NCBI GenBank assembly: GCA_905181935.1
Contig: CAJIZV010000002.1
Span: 310,001 to 374,000 of the forward strand
DNA length: 64,000 nucleotides
Direction of reading: 5' to 3'
Source: an uncultured Amylibacter sp.
Lineage (GTDB): Bacteria; Pseudomonadota; Alphaproteobacteria; Rhodobacterales; Rhodobacteraceae
Shown here: in pieces, positions 1 to 12,095 of the stretch
Position numbering within the stretch: the stretch's first letter is position 1
How the letters are laid out: each line of letters starts with the position of its first letter
The notes under the pieces: generated by a model
What the model was told of the DNA's origin: nothing
Database searches by the model: none
What the model saw: only the letters and a program-made list of their open reading frames with translations
Made by a program: the position numbers and the translations under genes

Positions 1-2
1 AA

Positions 3-1025
3 CTTGTGAAACACCCATTGTTAACTGTGGAGCGAAATGAAGTTCATGGGCTACCCCCTAAAGAATGGGGTAATACTATTATTGCCACAGGTCCATTAAC
101 ATCCAAAGATATGGCAAATGATATTTTGGCTAACACAGATCAAAAGTCTTTAGCATTTTTTGATGCAATTGCGCCAATTGTATATGCAGATAGTATTGAT
201 ATGTCTAAGGCTTGGATGCAATCACGTTATGATAAGGGTGATACAGAAGAAGAGCGCACAGCTTATCTTAATTGTCCCATGGATAAAGAAACATACGAGA
301 ATTTCATAGATGCTTTGTTATTAGCAGAAAAAACTGAGTTTAAAGATTGGGAAAAAGACACACCCTATTTCGATGGATGTTTGCCAATTGAAGTTATGGC
401 TGAACGTGGGCGTGAAACACTACGCTGGGGGCCAATGAAGCCTGTAGGTTTAACTAATCCTCATCAACCTCAGATAAAAGCACATGCGGTTGTTCAATTG
501 CGTCGGGACAATGCTTTGGGAACTTTATTTAACATTGTTGGGTTCCAAACCAAGATGAAATATAGTGAACAATCGCGGGTTTTATCAATGATACCTGGTT
601 TGGAAAATGCAAAGTTTGCACGTCTTGGTGGTATACATAGAAATACTTTTATTAATTCACCATTGTTGTTAGATGACCAAATGAGACTTAAATCACGGCC
701 TAATATTAGGTTTGCTGGACAAATTACTGGTGTCGAGGGATATGTTGAAAGTGCTGCGATGGGATTACTAGCAGGAAAATTAGCGATTGCTGAACACTGT
801 GGAAAAACCTGTAATAGTCCACCAAATACAACTGCAATGGGTGCTCTGATCAGCCATATAACAGGTGGTGCAGATGCAAAAAACTTTCAACCTATGAATG
901 TTAACTTTGGATTATTTCCTCCAATTGATAACGTCAAAGGTGGGCGGCGTAATAGAAAAGATCGTTACAAAGCTTATACTGATAGAGCAAAAGAGGAATG
1001 GACAAATTGGTTGAGTGCCGTTTAA
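3..1025 (+). CDS. trmFO: TrmFO, folate/FAD-dependent tRNA (uracil-54) methyltransferase, C-terminal part
   Basis: Methylates U54 in the T-loop of tRNA using methylenetetrahydrofolate and FADH2. The window opens inside the gene: about 340 residues are visible against roughly 440-450 for the family, so the N-terminal FAD-binding Rossmann motif lies upstream. Visible family features are the catalytic-region stretch [13 protein letters not shown], then [11 protein letters not shown], and the C-terminal FAD-binding part with [18 protein letters not shown]. The open frame continues to the left edge, so the GTG at position 6 is not the real start. gluQ follows 26 bases downstream on the same strand, so the two tRNA-modification genes may be co-transcribed. 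Confidence 0.95.
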   Translation, partial: LVKHPLLTVERNEVHGLPPKEWGNTIIATGPLTSKDMANDILANTDQKSLAFFDAIAPIVYADSIDMSKAWMQSRYDKGDTEEERTAYLNCPMDKETYENFIDALLLAEKTEFKDWEKDTPYFDGCLPIEVMAERGRETLRWGPMKPVGLTNPHQPQIKAHAVVQLRRDNALGTLFNIVGFQTKMKYSEQSRVLSMIPGLENAKFARLGGIHRNTFINSPLLLDDQMRLKSRPNIRFAGQITGVEGYVESAAMGLLAGKLAIAEHCGKTCNSPPNTTAMGALISHITGGADAKNFQPMNVNFGLFPPIDNVKGGRRNRKDRYKAYTDRAKEEWTNWLSAV

Positions 1026-1051
1026 ATTGATTAAATAGGGGTGAACCTTAA

Positions 1052-1876
1052 ATGATAATAGAACGCTTTGCGCCTTCACCCACTGGTTTTTTACACTTAG
1101 GCCATGCCTATTCTGCCTATTTGGGCTATAAATCAGCACAAAATGTAGAAGATAAATTTTTATTACGTATTGAAGATATTGATTTTAATAGATCAAAAAA
1201 AAAATATGAGAACCAGATTTATAGTGATTTACATTGGCTTGGTATCAAATACGAAGAGCCTGTCCTTCTTCAATCAACTCGTCTAATTGCTTATAATAAC
1301 AAATTAAAAGAACTTTGGAATTGTCGACACCTTTTTGCTTGTAATTGTACTCGTAAAGATATTGAAATTTCTGCTGCTCCACAAGAAAATGGAGTACCAT
1401 TAGCTGGTCCTGACGGTAAAATTTATCCAGGTACTTGTTTAAGCAATCACCAACCCTTGGATATGCCTGAAGATGCATTACGATTAAACATGCACAATAT
1501 TAAAAAAAACAACTTCTACTTTGATGATATGGAGTTTGGTAAAGTATCTTTCACTAAAAAAGATGTTATTGATAATATAGGTTCCGTTATCATAGCACGA
1601 AAGGATATTGGTATTTCATATCATTTATCAGTAGTTTTAGATGATGCTTTTCAAGGTATTACTCATGTAACGCGAGGAGCTGATCTGTTAGAAGCTACTA
1701 AAATCCATGTTATTTTACAACATTTATTAGGGTTACCAACACCTATCTATCGCCACCATCGGTTAATTCGAGACAATACAGGCCGTCGTCTCGCTAAAAG
1801 AGATGACTCAAAATCAATTAAATCATATCGAGAGGCAGGGTTTACTCCAAAAGACATAATTTCAATGTTTGATTAA
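1052..1876 (+). CDS. gluQ: Glutamyl-Q tRNA(Asp) synthetase
   Basis: Truncated GluRS paralogue that activates glutamate and attaches it to queuosine at position 34 of tRNA(Asp). The 274 residues cover only a catalytic core, with no anticodon-binding domain, as expected. The class I signature reads HLGH at residues 15-18, after FAPSPTG. The KMSKS-like loop is KRDDS at about residues 249-253. A probable zinc site is formed by CNC and, further on, YPGTC. The 3' end overlaps the convergent hisI by 4 bases. Full-length GluRS is excluded by the length. Confidence 0.95.
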   Translation: MIIERFAPSPTGFLHLGHAYSAYLGYKSAQNVEDKFLLRIEDIDFNRSKKKYENQIYSDLHWLGIKYEEPVLLQSTRLIAYNNKLKELWNCRHLFACNCTRKDIEISAAPQENGVPLAGPDGKIYPGTCLSNHQPLDMPEDALRLNMHNIKKNNFYFDDMEFGKVSFTKKDVIDNIGSVIIARKDIGISYHLSVVLDDAFQGITHVTRGADLLEATKIHVILQHLLGLPTPIYRHHRLIRDNTGRRLAKRDDSKSIKSYREAGFTPKDIISMFD

Positions 1877-2235
1877 GTTTCAGGCTTAATCAATATTTTT
1901 TCGTGTCCATTTTGAATCTCTGTATAAAAACAGTGTCGCCGGTTTGTATGACATGCCGGTCCATTTGGAGTTACTAATAATAGTAGGCAATCTCTATCAC
2001 AATCTATACGAATTTCTTCTAATTTTTGAGTATTTCCAGAAGTTAATCCTTTAACCCATATACACTGACGAGAACGTGACCAAAAAGTGGCTGTACCAGA
2101 TTCTAGTGTTTGCAATATGGCGTCTTTGTTCATCCAAGCCATCATAAGCACCTCGCCAGTAGAAAAATCCTGAACAATTGCAGGGATAAGTCCTCTATCA
2201 TCAAGTTTTAGTGAGGTAACATCAAATTTTGCCAT
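1873..2235 (-). CDS. hisI: Phosphoribosyl-AMP cyclohydrolase (HisI)
   Basis: Opens the purine ring of phosphoribosyl-AMP in histidine biosynthesis. The 120-residue protein is the stand-alone form without a HisE domain. Visible family blocks are MMAWMNKDA near residue 32, SRSRQCIWVKG, and the metal-binding stretch DCDRDCLLLLV followed by CHTNRRHCFY. No other his gene is in the window. It is transcribed divergently from the Fe-S scaffold gene and converges on gluQ with a 4-base overlap. Confidence 0.96.
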   Translation of the reverse strand: MAKFDVTSLKLDDRGLIPAIVQDFSTGEVLMMAWMNKDAILQTLESGTATFWSRSRQCIWVKGLTSGNTQKLEEIRIDCDRDCLLLLVTPNGPACHTNRRHCFYTEIQNGHEKILIKPET

Positions 2236-2279
2236 TTTTTTATACTTTCCCTTTTCACTTTATCATTCTTGACCTAGAT

Positions 2280-2753
2280 ATGTCTAAAGTAACCGTGTTT
2301 AAAGGCAAAAATGACATGTCTAATAATTCTGATATGATTGATCTCTACTCTAAACGCATTTTAGAGTTTGCGGGTAATATTCCCCTCACTGAACCGTTAA
2401 ACGATTTTAATGGTACTGCAATCCGTCGATCACCATTATGTGGATCAAATCTTCAAGTTTGGATAAAGATTGAAAATAATCAGATTGTTAAATACTCGCA
2501 TGATGTAAAAACTTGTGCTTTAGGTCAAGCATCTGCATCTATACTTGCATCGAAAATTATTGGATTAAAAAAAGATCTAGTAATAAACGGACGCGACCAA
2601 TTATTTGAAATGCTTACTAATAATGGTCCCTTCCCAGATATTCCATTTAGTAATTTAGAAATATTATTACCAGCAGTAGCATATAGAAATCGTCATGCAT
2701 CAATTATGCTGTGTTTTGAAGCAACTCTAGATGCATTTGATAACGCTAATTAA
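2280..2753 (+). CDS. IscU/NifU-like iron-sulfur cluster scaffold protein
   Basis: Small protein of the IscU/NifU N-terminal fold on which Fe-S clusters are assembled. Three spaced cysteines fit the cluster ligands: LCGSNL, KTCALGQASAS and RHASIMLCFEA. The conserved N-terminal block LYSKRILEFAGNIP is present. The usual CGD motif near the first cysteine is CGS here, as in a divergent alphaproteobacterial branch. An upstream in-frame ATG at 2229 overlaps hisI and adds a hydrophobic stretch; I prefer 2280, and 2313 is also possible (AAAGG upstream). I do not assign a symbol because the branch differs from classical IscU. Confidence 0.8.
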   Translation: MSKVTVFKGKNDMSNNSDMIDLYSKRILEFAGNIPLTEPLNDFNGTAIRRSPLCGSNLQVWIKIENNQIVKYSHDVKTCALGQASASILASKIIGLKKDLVINGRDQLFEMLTNNGPFPDIPFSNLEILLPAVAYRNRHASIMLCFEATLDAFDNAN

Positions 2754-2800
2754 AAATAAATTATCTAGCCTTTAATTTCTAAATTACATTCATATCATGC

Positions 2801-4891
2801 CTAACCAACTGAAAGTAAATGTATATATTCGTCTGCTCCCATTAGGTATAATAGGTTGCGAGCTGCTTTCCCACGTGTACTAGTCAAATCTGGATCTGAG
2901 AATATTATCATACGAGCTTCATCCTGCGCTAACCTCATTAATTCAGACTGTGTTTCTAAATTGGCTATTCGAAATTGAGGCAATCCAGATTGAGTAACAC
3001 CTAAAACGTCACCAGCTCCCCTTAATTTTAGATCTATATCTGCAATCTTAAATCCATCATTAGTTTCTCGTATAGCTTCCAAACGCTTTTGAGCTGTTTT
3101 ACCTAAAGGTGGTGCATAAAGTAATAAACATGTTGATGCATCAGAACCACGTCCTACACGGCCGCGTAACTGATGAAGTTGACTCAATCCAAACCGCTCA
3201 GCATGTTCAATAACAATTATGGATGCATTTGGTACATCTACTCCTACTTCAATGACAGTTGTTGCAACCAGCACTTTTATTTTTTTATTTATAAAGTCAG
3301 CCATAACTTTATCTTTCTCTGAATCAGGCATTTTTCCATGCACTAACCCAACATTTTTAACTCCTAATTCTTTCTTTAGGTGAATCGCCCTATCTTCAGC
3401 AGCGGCCAAGTCTAAATAATTACTTTCTTCAACTAATGGGCAAACCCAGTATGCTTGTCGGCCATCATCGATAGCTACACGTAATCGTTCAATAACTTGC
3501 TTTAAACGTGAATTAGCAATTAAAGCAGTATTAATAGCTTGTCGCCCTTTAGGTTTTTCATCAAGTTCAGAAAGTTCCATATCTCCATAATTTGTTAACG
3601 CAAGAGATCTTGGTATTGGTGTCGCTGTCATTACAAGAATATCAACAGCATCTCCTTTTGAACCTAAATCCATACGTTGACGAACGCCAAAACGATGTTG
3701 CTCGTCGATTACTGCCAAACGAAGATCGTTAAACTCTACCTTTTTCTGGAATACAGCATGTGTACCGACTAATATTTGAATTTTTCCAGTAGCTAATGCT
3801 TCTAATTTTGCATCACGTTCCTTACCTTTGTCTCTACCGGTAAGACTTTCTAAAACTATGCCAGCACACTCCGCCATTGGCTTTAGATTTGCTTCGTGTT
3901 GTTTAGTAAGTATTTCAGTTGGAGCCATAATAACGGCTTGCCCTCCTGCTTCGACAGCTTTTATCATAGATATCATAGCAACCAAAGTTTTACCTGACCC
4001 CACATCGCCTTGAAGTAATCGATTCATCCGCAAAGGTTCAGCTAAATCTTTTTCAATTTCTAAAATGACTCGTCTCTGCGCTCCAGTAATTTCAAAAGGA
4101 AGCATATCTAAGACCTTATTAGTCATATTTCCATTACCAGTATTCGCTATACCTTTAGATTTCCGTAGTGACGCTCGAGCTATAGAAAGCGTCAATTGAT
4201 GTGAGAGCATTTCGTCATATGCTAATCGTTGTCTGGCTGGCGAATTATCTAATATATCTTCTAATTTGATAGGTGAGTGTGCAACATGCAATGCTTCTGT
4301 CCAATTTGGCCATTTGTATTTTTTTATTATTGGAATTGAAATCCACTCAGGTAAGCTGGGTAAAGTGATTAAAACTTGCTGATTAGCTTTAAAAAAGTTT
4401 TTTTGAGTAACTCCTGCCGTTAATGGATATATTGGTTCTGACAATGGTATTTTATCTTTTTCATCAGGTAGGCAAACAAAATCAGGATGTGTCATTTGGG
4501 CTTTTCCATCAAAAAACTCAACTTTTCCAGAAACTAATCTGCGCTGACCAAGAGGAAAGGTTTCGCGTAGCCAACTCTTTCGTGGGTGAAAAAATATCAA
4601 CTGAAATGTAGTTTTTGAATCACTAACATTAATTCGATATGGTCTGTCTTTACGCTGATTTTCGATGTGTTCATCAACCGTGATCTCAACAGTTATAAAA
4701 TCATGAAGTGCGGCGCCATGAACTGTTTTAATTGGATTTCTAATCAAAATAGAGCTTGGTAATGAAAATAATAAATCTCGAGGCGACATAATGCGAAGTT
4801 TAGACAGATTTATGGCAATTTTAGGACCTATTCCCTTTAAGTAAGTTATTTTTCTAAATAACGGAAATAAGATTTCAGGCCGATTTACCAT
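2801..4891 (-). CDS. recG: ATP-dependent DNA helicase RecG
   Basis: Branch-migration helicase that remodels stalled replication forks and Holliday junctions. Length (696 residues) matches the family. An N-terminal wedge/OB domain comes first, then the two RecA-like motor domains: Walker A GDVGSGKT at residues 295-302, DEQHRFG near 395, TATPIPRS, and the TRG-like region with QLRGRVGRG. It starts one base after the ligA stop, so ligA and recG form a tight repair operon. Confidence 0.97.
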   Translation of the reverse strand: MVNRPEILFPLFRKITYLKGIGPKIAINLSKLRIMSPRDLLFSLPSSILIRNPIKTVHGAALHDFITVEITVDEHIENQRKDRPYRINVSDSKTTFQLIFFHPRKSWLRETFPLGQRRLVSGKVEFFDGKAQMTHPDFVCLPDEKDKIPLSEPIYPLTAGVTQKNFFKANQQVLITLPSLPEWISIPIIKKYKWPNWTEALHVAHSPIKLEDILDNSPARQRLAYDEMLSHQLTLSIARASLRKSKGIANTGNGNMTNKVLDMLPFEITGAQRRVILEIEKDLAEPLRMNRLLQGDVGSGKTLVAMISMIKAVEAGGQAVIMAPTEILTKQHEANLKPMAECAGIVLESLTGRDKGKERDAKLEALATGKIQILVGTHAVFQKKVEFNDLRLAVIDEQHRFGVRQRMDLGSKGDAVDILVMTATPIPRSLALTNYGDMELSELDEKPKGRQAINTALIANSRLKQVIERLRVAIDDGRQAYWVCPLVEESNYLDLAAAEDRAIHLKKELGVKNVGLVHGKMPDSEKDKVMADFINKKIKVLVATTVIEVGVDVPNASIIVIEHAERFGLSQLHQLRGRVGRGSDASTCLLLYAPPLGKTAQKRLEAIRETNDGFKIADIDLKLRGAGDVLGVTQSGLPQFRIANLETQSELMRLAQDEARMIIFSDPDLTSTRGKAARNLLYLMGADEYIHLLSVG

Positions 4892-4892
4892 T

Positions 4893-7025
<2,133 letters not shown>

Positions 7026-7063
7026 CTAAATTACGAAGACGTTTGTTAAAATTTAAGCACTAC

Positions 7064-7092
7064 TTGGTCTTGCGTAAAGCAAAAACTATAAT
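7064..7092 (+). promoter_or_regulatory. Putative housekeeping promoter of mnmA
   Basis: A -35 element TTGGTC (7064-7069, preceded by C as in alphaproteobacterial CTTGAC boxes) is separated by exactly 17 bases from a perfect TATAAT (7087-7092). Transcription would begin near 7099, leaving a 5' untranslated region of about 110 bases before mnmA. This is assigned by motif match only. Confidence 0.5.
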
Positions 7093-7209
7093 ATTTATGT
7101 TAAATTTTTATATTCTGAGATATGAATTAGATTAGATTGCAAAAAATACTGCATTAGGCTTGAGAGTATGAATATTTTTAATATAAGTGTGTATAAAATG
7201 GAATTTACT

Positions 7210-8346
7210 ATGTTACTCAAAACTCCAGAACTAAACTCTATGGGATTTGCTAAAGCACCTAAAGACACACGTGTCTTGGTTGCAATGTCTGGCGGTGTTG
7301 ATAGTTCAGTAGTAGCGGCTGTGCTTGCTGATGAAGGCTATGACGTTGTTGGAGTTACTTTGCAATTATATGATCATGGAGCGGCATTGGCTAAAAAAGG
7401 TGCTTGTTGTGCTGGCCGCGATATACATGATGCTCGGCGTGTTGCAGATGAAATGGGTTTCCCACATTACGTATTAGATTATGAAAATAAGTTTAAAGAA
7501 AGCGTTATAGACGAGTTTGCGGACGCTTATTTAGCTGGTGCTACTCCTGTACCTTGCATTCGTTGCAATGAGCGTGTGAAGTTTCGTGATCTTTTAGAGA
7601 CAGCAAAAGATCTTGACGCAGACTGTATGGCTACAGGTCACTACATACAGCGTTTTATGGGAAGTGATAAAGCAGAGCTACATAAAGCTGCAGACGGAGA
7701 TCGAGACCAAAGTTATTTTTTATTTTCAACAAAGCAAGAACAATTAGATTACCTACGGTTTCCTCTGGGTCACTTAAAATCGAAATCTGAAACTCGTGAT
7801 TTAGCTCGAAAGTATGGTTTGCCCGTTGCGGATAAGCCAGACAGTCAAGATATATGTTTTGTCCCAAACGGGTCATATGCGGCAGTAATTGAAAAATTAC
7901 GGCCAGAAGCCGCGAGTCCAGGAGATATTGTTCATTTAGATGGCAGTATTTTAGGAAACCATAAGGGCATCATAAATTATACAATTGGTCAACGTCGTGG
8001 GCTTGGTATTGGTGGCGGTGATCCATTATATGTTGTTAAGTTAGACGCTAATAACAAACAAGTAATAGTTGGTCCCAAAGTGGCATTAGCAACCCGCACA
8101 GTTACAATTAAAGAAGTTAACTGGTTGGGTGACGATCATTTCACAGATTTAGCAGAGCGCGTTGTAGCAGTGCGCGTACGGTCTACTCGAGCGCCTAAAG
8201 AAGCAACAATCCGACCAACATCATCAACTACAGCTACAGTTGAGCTTTTTGCTGCCGAAGAAGGGATTGCGCCCGGCCAAGCCTGTGTATTTTATGACGT
8301 TAATGGCACCCGAATATATGGTGGTGGCTGGATCACTAGGAACTAA
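7210..8346 (+). CDS. mnmA: tRNA 2-thiouridylase MnmA
   Basis: Adds sulfur to U34 of Lys, Glu and Gln tRNAs. The PP-loop ATPase signature [12 protein letters not shown] lies near the N-terminus. The two catalytic-region cysteine segments are GACCAGRD (a divergent CC arrangement) and [12 protein letters not shown]; the second active cysteine is in [10 protein letters not shown]. The frame can start at 7168, but the ATG at 7210 has a GGA upstream and gives a length (378 residues) close to the family. 7240 is another option. It converges on the sulP gene with an 11-base gap. Confidence 0.96.
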   Translation: MLLKTPELNSMGFAKAPKDTRVLVAMSGGVDSSVVAAVLADEGYDVVGVTLQLYDHGAALAKKGACCAGRDIHDARRVADEMGFPHYVLDYENKFKESVIDEFADAYLAGATPVPCIRCNERVKFRDLLETAKDLDADCMATGHYIQRFMGSDKAELHKAADGDRDQSYFLFSTKQEQLDYLRFPLGHLKSKSETRDLARKYGLPVADKPDSQDICFVPNGSYAAVIEKLRPEAASPGDIVHLDGSILGNHKGIINYTIGQRRGLGIGGGDPLYVVKLDANNKQVIVGPKVALATRTVTIKEVNWLGDDHFTDLAERVVAVRVRSTRAPKEATIRPTSSTTATVELFAAEEGIAPGQACVFYDVNGTRIYGGGWITRN

Positions 8347-8357
8347 GTTCAGATATA

Positions 8358-10109
8358 TCATTCTGTCGCATCTCTTAGTCTATCACATTCTACAAACATT
8401 TCGCGCAAACAACCTTTACAAACGTGATTGTCAAAATCCTTTGTAGCTGCATTTATGGCTTCAAACTTTGAGCTATATAACATTTCTTTTCCTAGCTCAT
8501 CCAAAACATGAAGGCGGTCCAATGATTTAATTAGTGGTTCAAAATGTGCAACAATTCTAAAACTACCACCTCGATCTTTTACATCACGAATAGTTTTTAT
8601 AAGAAGGTCAGCACCAGCAAGATCAATTTTTCCAACTGCTTTAAGAGCTAATACCCAATGTTTTTGACGACGATTTTGACTATAGATCTTCTTTAATCGC
8701 TTTTCAACATGTTCAACTGATCCAAAAAATAGAGGGCCATCTAAACGCATTATTAAGACTTGGGGACATAAGTCAGATGCTAACGTACCAACGTCTCGAA
8801 ATTTACGTTGTCCATTACCTTGTTGAATAGGAGCTATAATTGGAATTTGAGGCGTAGCACTATCATATATAAATACACAAAGTGAAGCTATCACACCAAC
8901 ATAAATAGCAAAATCTAATTCTATTAATAAACCAGCTGCTAACGTAAGACATAATATGACAGTTTCGGCACAGCGTGTTCCTAATATGTGTCGTAACTCT
9001 TTTATATCGATTAGCTTCCAAGCTACAAATAAAATCAATCCAGACATTGCTGGTACAGGAATATGGGCAACCCAGGAGCCTATAAACAATAATATTAATG
9101 CGAGAAAAAAACTAGCAAAAATACCAGAAATTGGTGTAACAGCGCCTGCTGTAAAATTTACACCACTTCGAGTAAATGATCCAGAACCCGCATAACATTG
9201 GAAAAGGCCTCCAACAGCATTAGATAACCCCTGACCAACCATTTCCTGATTGGCATCAAACTCTTCTTTACGCCTAACAGCGAATGCGCGACCAATAGAA
9301 ATTGCTTCTAATAAACCAACTAATGCAATAGCAGCAGCACCGGGAGCTAAAGCACCGATGTCAGTAAAGGCTACATCTGGTATGTGTAGAGAAGGTAACT
9401 GATTGGGTATACCTCCTACCATATCAACTCCAAGGGAAGGTGCATCAATATAATATGCTAATCCTGATCCTATAATTAAAGCTATTAGAAATCCAGGAAT
9501 TCTTGGAAAAAACTTTGCTAATAAAACTGCACTAGTTAATGTAACTAACGATATAATCACTGCTATTAGGTTTATTTCAATAAAGTGTTCACTAAGACGC
9601 AATATACGTTCAATAACGTTACCACCTTGATCTACATTTACGCCTAAAGCGCCTGCAAGTTGGCTAACCATAATTAGTAAGGCTGCTGCAGCTGTAAATG
9701 CTGTCATTACAGAGTGTGAAACAAAAGAAACAATACCCCCTAGCCTGCCAATACCGCCAGCTATCTGAAATATTCCAACCATAACAGTTACCATTAGTGC
9801 TAATTCAACATAACGAGATGTACCTGGCACCGCTACGTCACTTAGGGTTGCAAATAATACTGCTGAAATTGCCGTAGTTGGGCCTGAAATCATTATCATG
9901 GAAGACCCGAAAGTAGCAGCAATAATTGCTGTTATCATTGCTGTGTACAAACCATATTCAGGAGGTAATCCTGCAATTGTTGCAAAGGCTACACCTTGTG
10001 GGAGAACGATTGCTGCATTTGTAAAACCGGCAAACGCATCTGACTGAAGAGATTGTGCATTAACTTTATAAAGCCACTGACGCGCTGGAAAAAGATTTAT
10101 ATGAAACAT
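8358..10109 (-). CDS. SulP-family anion transporter with STAS domain
   Basis: Inner-membrane anion permease of the SulP/SLC26 type; the substrate (sulfate, bicarbonate or other anion) cannot be read from the sequence. About a dozen hydrophobic segments fill residues 20-430, with the family stretch PQGVAFATIAGLPPEYGLYTA near the N-terminus. A cytoplasmic STAS domain (about 445-555) follows, containing DLAGADLLI. The C-terminal tail carries three cysteines (VCKGC and ECDRL), which is unusual. It is transcribed divergently from the M20 peptidase gene with 134 bases between. No SD-like sequence is evident before the ATG. Confidence 0.9.
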   Translation of the reverse strand: MFHINLFPARQWLYKVNAQSLQSDAFAGFTNAAIVLPQGVAFATIAGLPPEYGLYTAMITAIIAATFGSSMIMISGPTTAISAVLFATLSDVAVPGTSRYVELALMVTVMVGIFQIAGGIGRLGGIVSFVSHSVMTAFTAAAALLIMVSQLAGALGVNVDQGGNVIERILRLSEHFIEINLIAVIISLVTLTSAVLLAKFFPRIPGFLIALIIGSGLAYYIDAPSLGVDMVGGIPNQLPSLHIPDVAFTDIGALAPGAAAIALVGLLEAISIGRAFAVRRKEEFDANQEMVGQGLSNAVGGLFQCYAGSGSFTRSGVNFTAGAVTPISGIFASFFLALILLFIGSWVAHIPVPAMSGLILFVAWKLIDIKELRHILGTRCAETVILCLTLAAGLLIELDFAIYVGVIASLCVFIYDSATPQIPIIAPIQQGNGQRKFRDVGTLASDLCPQVLIMRLDGPLFFGSVEHVEKRLKKIYSQNRRQKHWVLALKAVGKIDLAGADLLIKTIRDVKDRGGSFRIVAHFEPLIKSLDRLHVLDELGKEMLYSSKFEAINAATKDFDNHVCKGCLREMFVECDRLRDATE

Positions 10110-10243
10110 TATTAAACCAAATAAATTAGATGACTTCCGCTACTCTTTTTAACAGGTTTTGCAACATTAAATTTGATTTTCAATATTTTAATCTTGATCC
10201 TAAATATATAAACGCCCAAAAGAAATAAAACTGGAGAGTAAAA

Positions 10244-11614
10244 ATGTCCTTAGATGCTATACTTGATCACGTTGATAGTGATCTAGAAAATTCAATTGCT
10301 CGATTAATGGATTTAATGAGGATAGAAAGTATATCTACAGATCCTGAATATGCAGAAGATTGCAAAGCTACTGCGGAATGGCTGGTTGATGATCTGAATT
10401 CAATTGGATTTGATGCCGAACTACGTATTACACCTGGTCATCCTATGATTATGGCAACAGGTGGAGATGGTACTACACATACATTATTTTATGGCCACTA
10501 CGATGTTCAGCCTGTTGATCCATTAACATTGTGGGGCAATCCTCCATTTGAGCCTAGCCTAGAAGAAACTAAAAATGGTCCAGTAATCCGCGGTCGTGGA
10601 GCATCAGACGACAAGGGTCAATTGATGACATTTATTGAAGCTTGTCGTGCTTTTAAAGCTGTAAAAGGTGCCCTACCATTAAAAATTTCGATCTTTTTTG
10701 AAGGTGAAGAAGAAAGTGGCTCTCCATCATTAATACCCTACATGATGGAACATGCTGAAGAATTAAAAGCTGATGTTGCACTTATCTGCGATACTGGAAT
10801 GGTTGAGAAAAATACACCATCTATTGTTACAATGTTGCGCGGGATGGTTAGCCAAGAAATTACTATTAAAGGTCCAAATAAAGACTTGCACTCTGGTATG
10901 TATGGAGGGCCTTCAATCAATCCAATACGAGTACTAACCAAAGCTCTTGGAGCTTTACATGCTGATAATGGAACGGTTACCTTAGATGGTTTTTATGATG
11001 CTGTACCAGAATTACCTGAACAAATAATTAACCAATGGAACAACCTTGATTTTGATGAAAATAATTTTTTATCAGAAGTTGGTTTATCCGTTCCTGCAGG
11101 TGAAAAAGATAGATCTATATTGGAACAAATTTGGTCACGCCCAACTGCTGAAGTGAATGGAATTTGGGGTGGATATACGGGCGAAGGATTTAAAACAGTT
11201 ATACCAAGTGAAGCACACGCAAAAGTAAGCTTTCGATTAGTAGGTCAACAAGATCCAGAAAAAATTCAGGCTTCGTTCAAAAAACACCTAGAAAGCTTTC
11301 TGCCAGCTGATTGTTCATTAGAATATAAGCTTCATGGCTCTTCTATGGCTGCTAATATGGCAATAGATAATCCAGCTTTCGAAATTGCACGAAATGCTTT
11401 GTCCAATGAATGGGACAACTCAGGTGTTTATGTAGGTTGTGGTGGTTCAATCCCAATTGCACGACATTTTCAAAAAATAGTTGGATTGGAATCTATGTTA
11501 ATTGGGTTTGCGCAAGATGACGATTCAATTCATTCACCAAATGAGAAATACGACATAAGAAGTTTCCACAAAGGTATTAGATCTTGGGTTAGAATATTAT
11601 ATGCATTAGCTTAG
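10244..11614 (+). CDS. M20-family metallopeptidase (dipeptidase)
   Basis: Cytosolic dizinc peptidase of the ArgE/DapE/CNDP superfamily; most likely a broad dipeptidase. Metal and catalytic motifs are all visible: the first ligand in YGHYDVQP, the bridging aspartate in GRGASDDKGQ, the catalytic EGEEESGSP, a later aspartate in ICDTGM, and a final histidine in DSIHSPNEKYD. The dimerisation lid with KDLHSGMYGG is intact. Length (456 residues) is typical. A clear SD (GGAGAG) precedes the ATG. Its neighbours give no pathway hint. Confidence 0.9.
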   Translation: MSLDAILDHVDSDLENSIARLMDLMRIESISTDPEYAEDCKATAEWLVDDLNSIGFDAELRITPGHPMIMATGGDGTTHTLFYGHYDVQPVDPLTLWGNPPFEPSLEETKNGPVIRGRGASDDKGQLMTFIEACRAFKAVKGALPLKISIFFEGEEESGSPSLIPYMMEHAEELKADVALICDTGMVEKNTPSIVTMLRGMVSQEITIKGPNKDLHSGMYGGPSINPIRVLTKALGALHADNGTVTLDGFYDAVPELPEQIINQWNNLDFDENNFLSEVGLSVPAGEKDRSILEQIWSRPTAEVNGIWGGYTGEGFKTVIPSEAHAKVSFRLVGQQDPEKIQASFKKHLESFLPADCSLEYKLHGSSMAANMAIDNPAFEIARNALSNEWDNSGVYVGCGGSIPIARHFQKIVGLESMLIGFAQDDDSIHSPNEKYDIRSFHKGIRSWVRILYALA

Positions 11615-11702
11615 ACTATTAAGTTATTGTTTTTAGTTATAAAATAATATACCTATATAATATATAACCCTATTAATTATATAAATATTTAGACATACAA
11701 AT

Positions 11703-11984
11703 TTACTTTATTTGATTAATTCTTCCTGAGCGCCCTCCTCTCCGCCCTGTATTTTTTGCCTTTTTTAAACCCTCCTTTATTACTAAAGTCATTGGGTGGC
11801 TTAAGTGCTTGTATTCATATTCTTTAAGAAGATTCATTAAATCATTAGTCATATCTATTTTTGCAGTTTCCAATGCCCAATCTAGAAAAATCATACGACA
11901 TTCTTCTATAGAAATGCCTTCTATATTATATGACTCAAATATCATACCTCGAGGATCAATATCCAAATTTCCTTTGAAAACCAT
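11703..11984 (-). CDS. Small conserved protein of unknown function
   Basis: 93 residues. I do not know a function. The N-terminal half (GNLDIDPRGMIFESYNIEGI ... CRMIFLDWAL) resembles short uncharacterised proteins found beside housekeeping genes in Rhodobacterales, which also begin with a DPRG segment and have a HPMT segment. The last 20 residues are strongly basic (RRGGRSGR), which suggests nucleic-acid contact or a disordered tail. There is no signal peptide or membrane segment. It lies alone between the M20 peptidase and ybaK-like genes. Confidence 0.7.
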   Translation of the reverse strand: MVFKGNLDIDPRGMIFESYNIEGISIEECRMIFLDWALETAKIDMTNDLMNLLKEYEYKHLSHPMTLVIKEGLKKAKNTGRRGGRSGRINQIK

Positions 11985-12095
11985 TTCTTTATCCTATAAA
12001 TTAATTGTAATGATTACTATAAATTTATAAAGATAATAACCTAATCACGCCACATTATAACATTTTTGCGTAACTTTATTATTTGGGATTAAATT

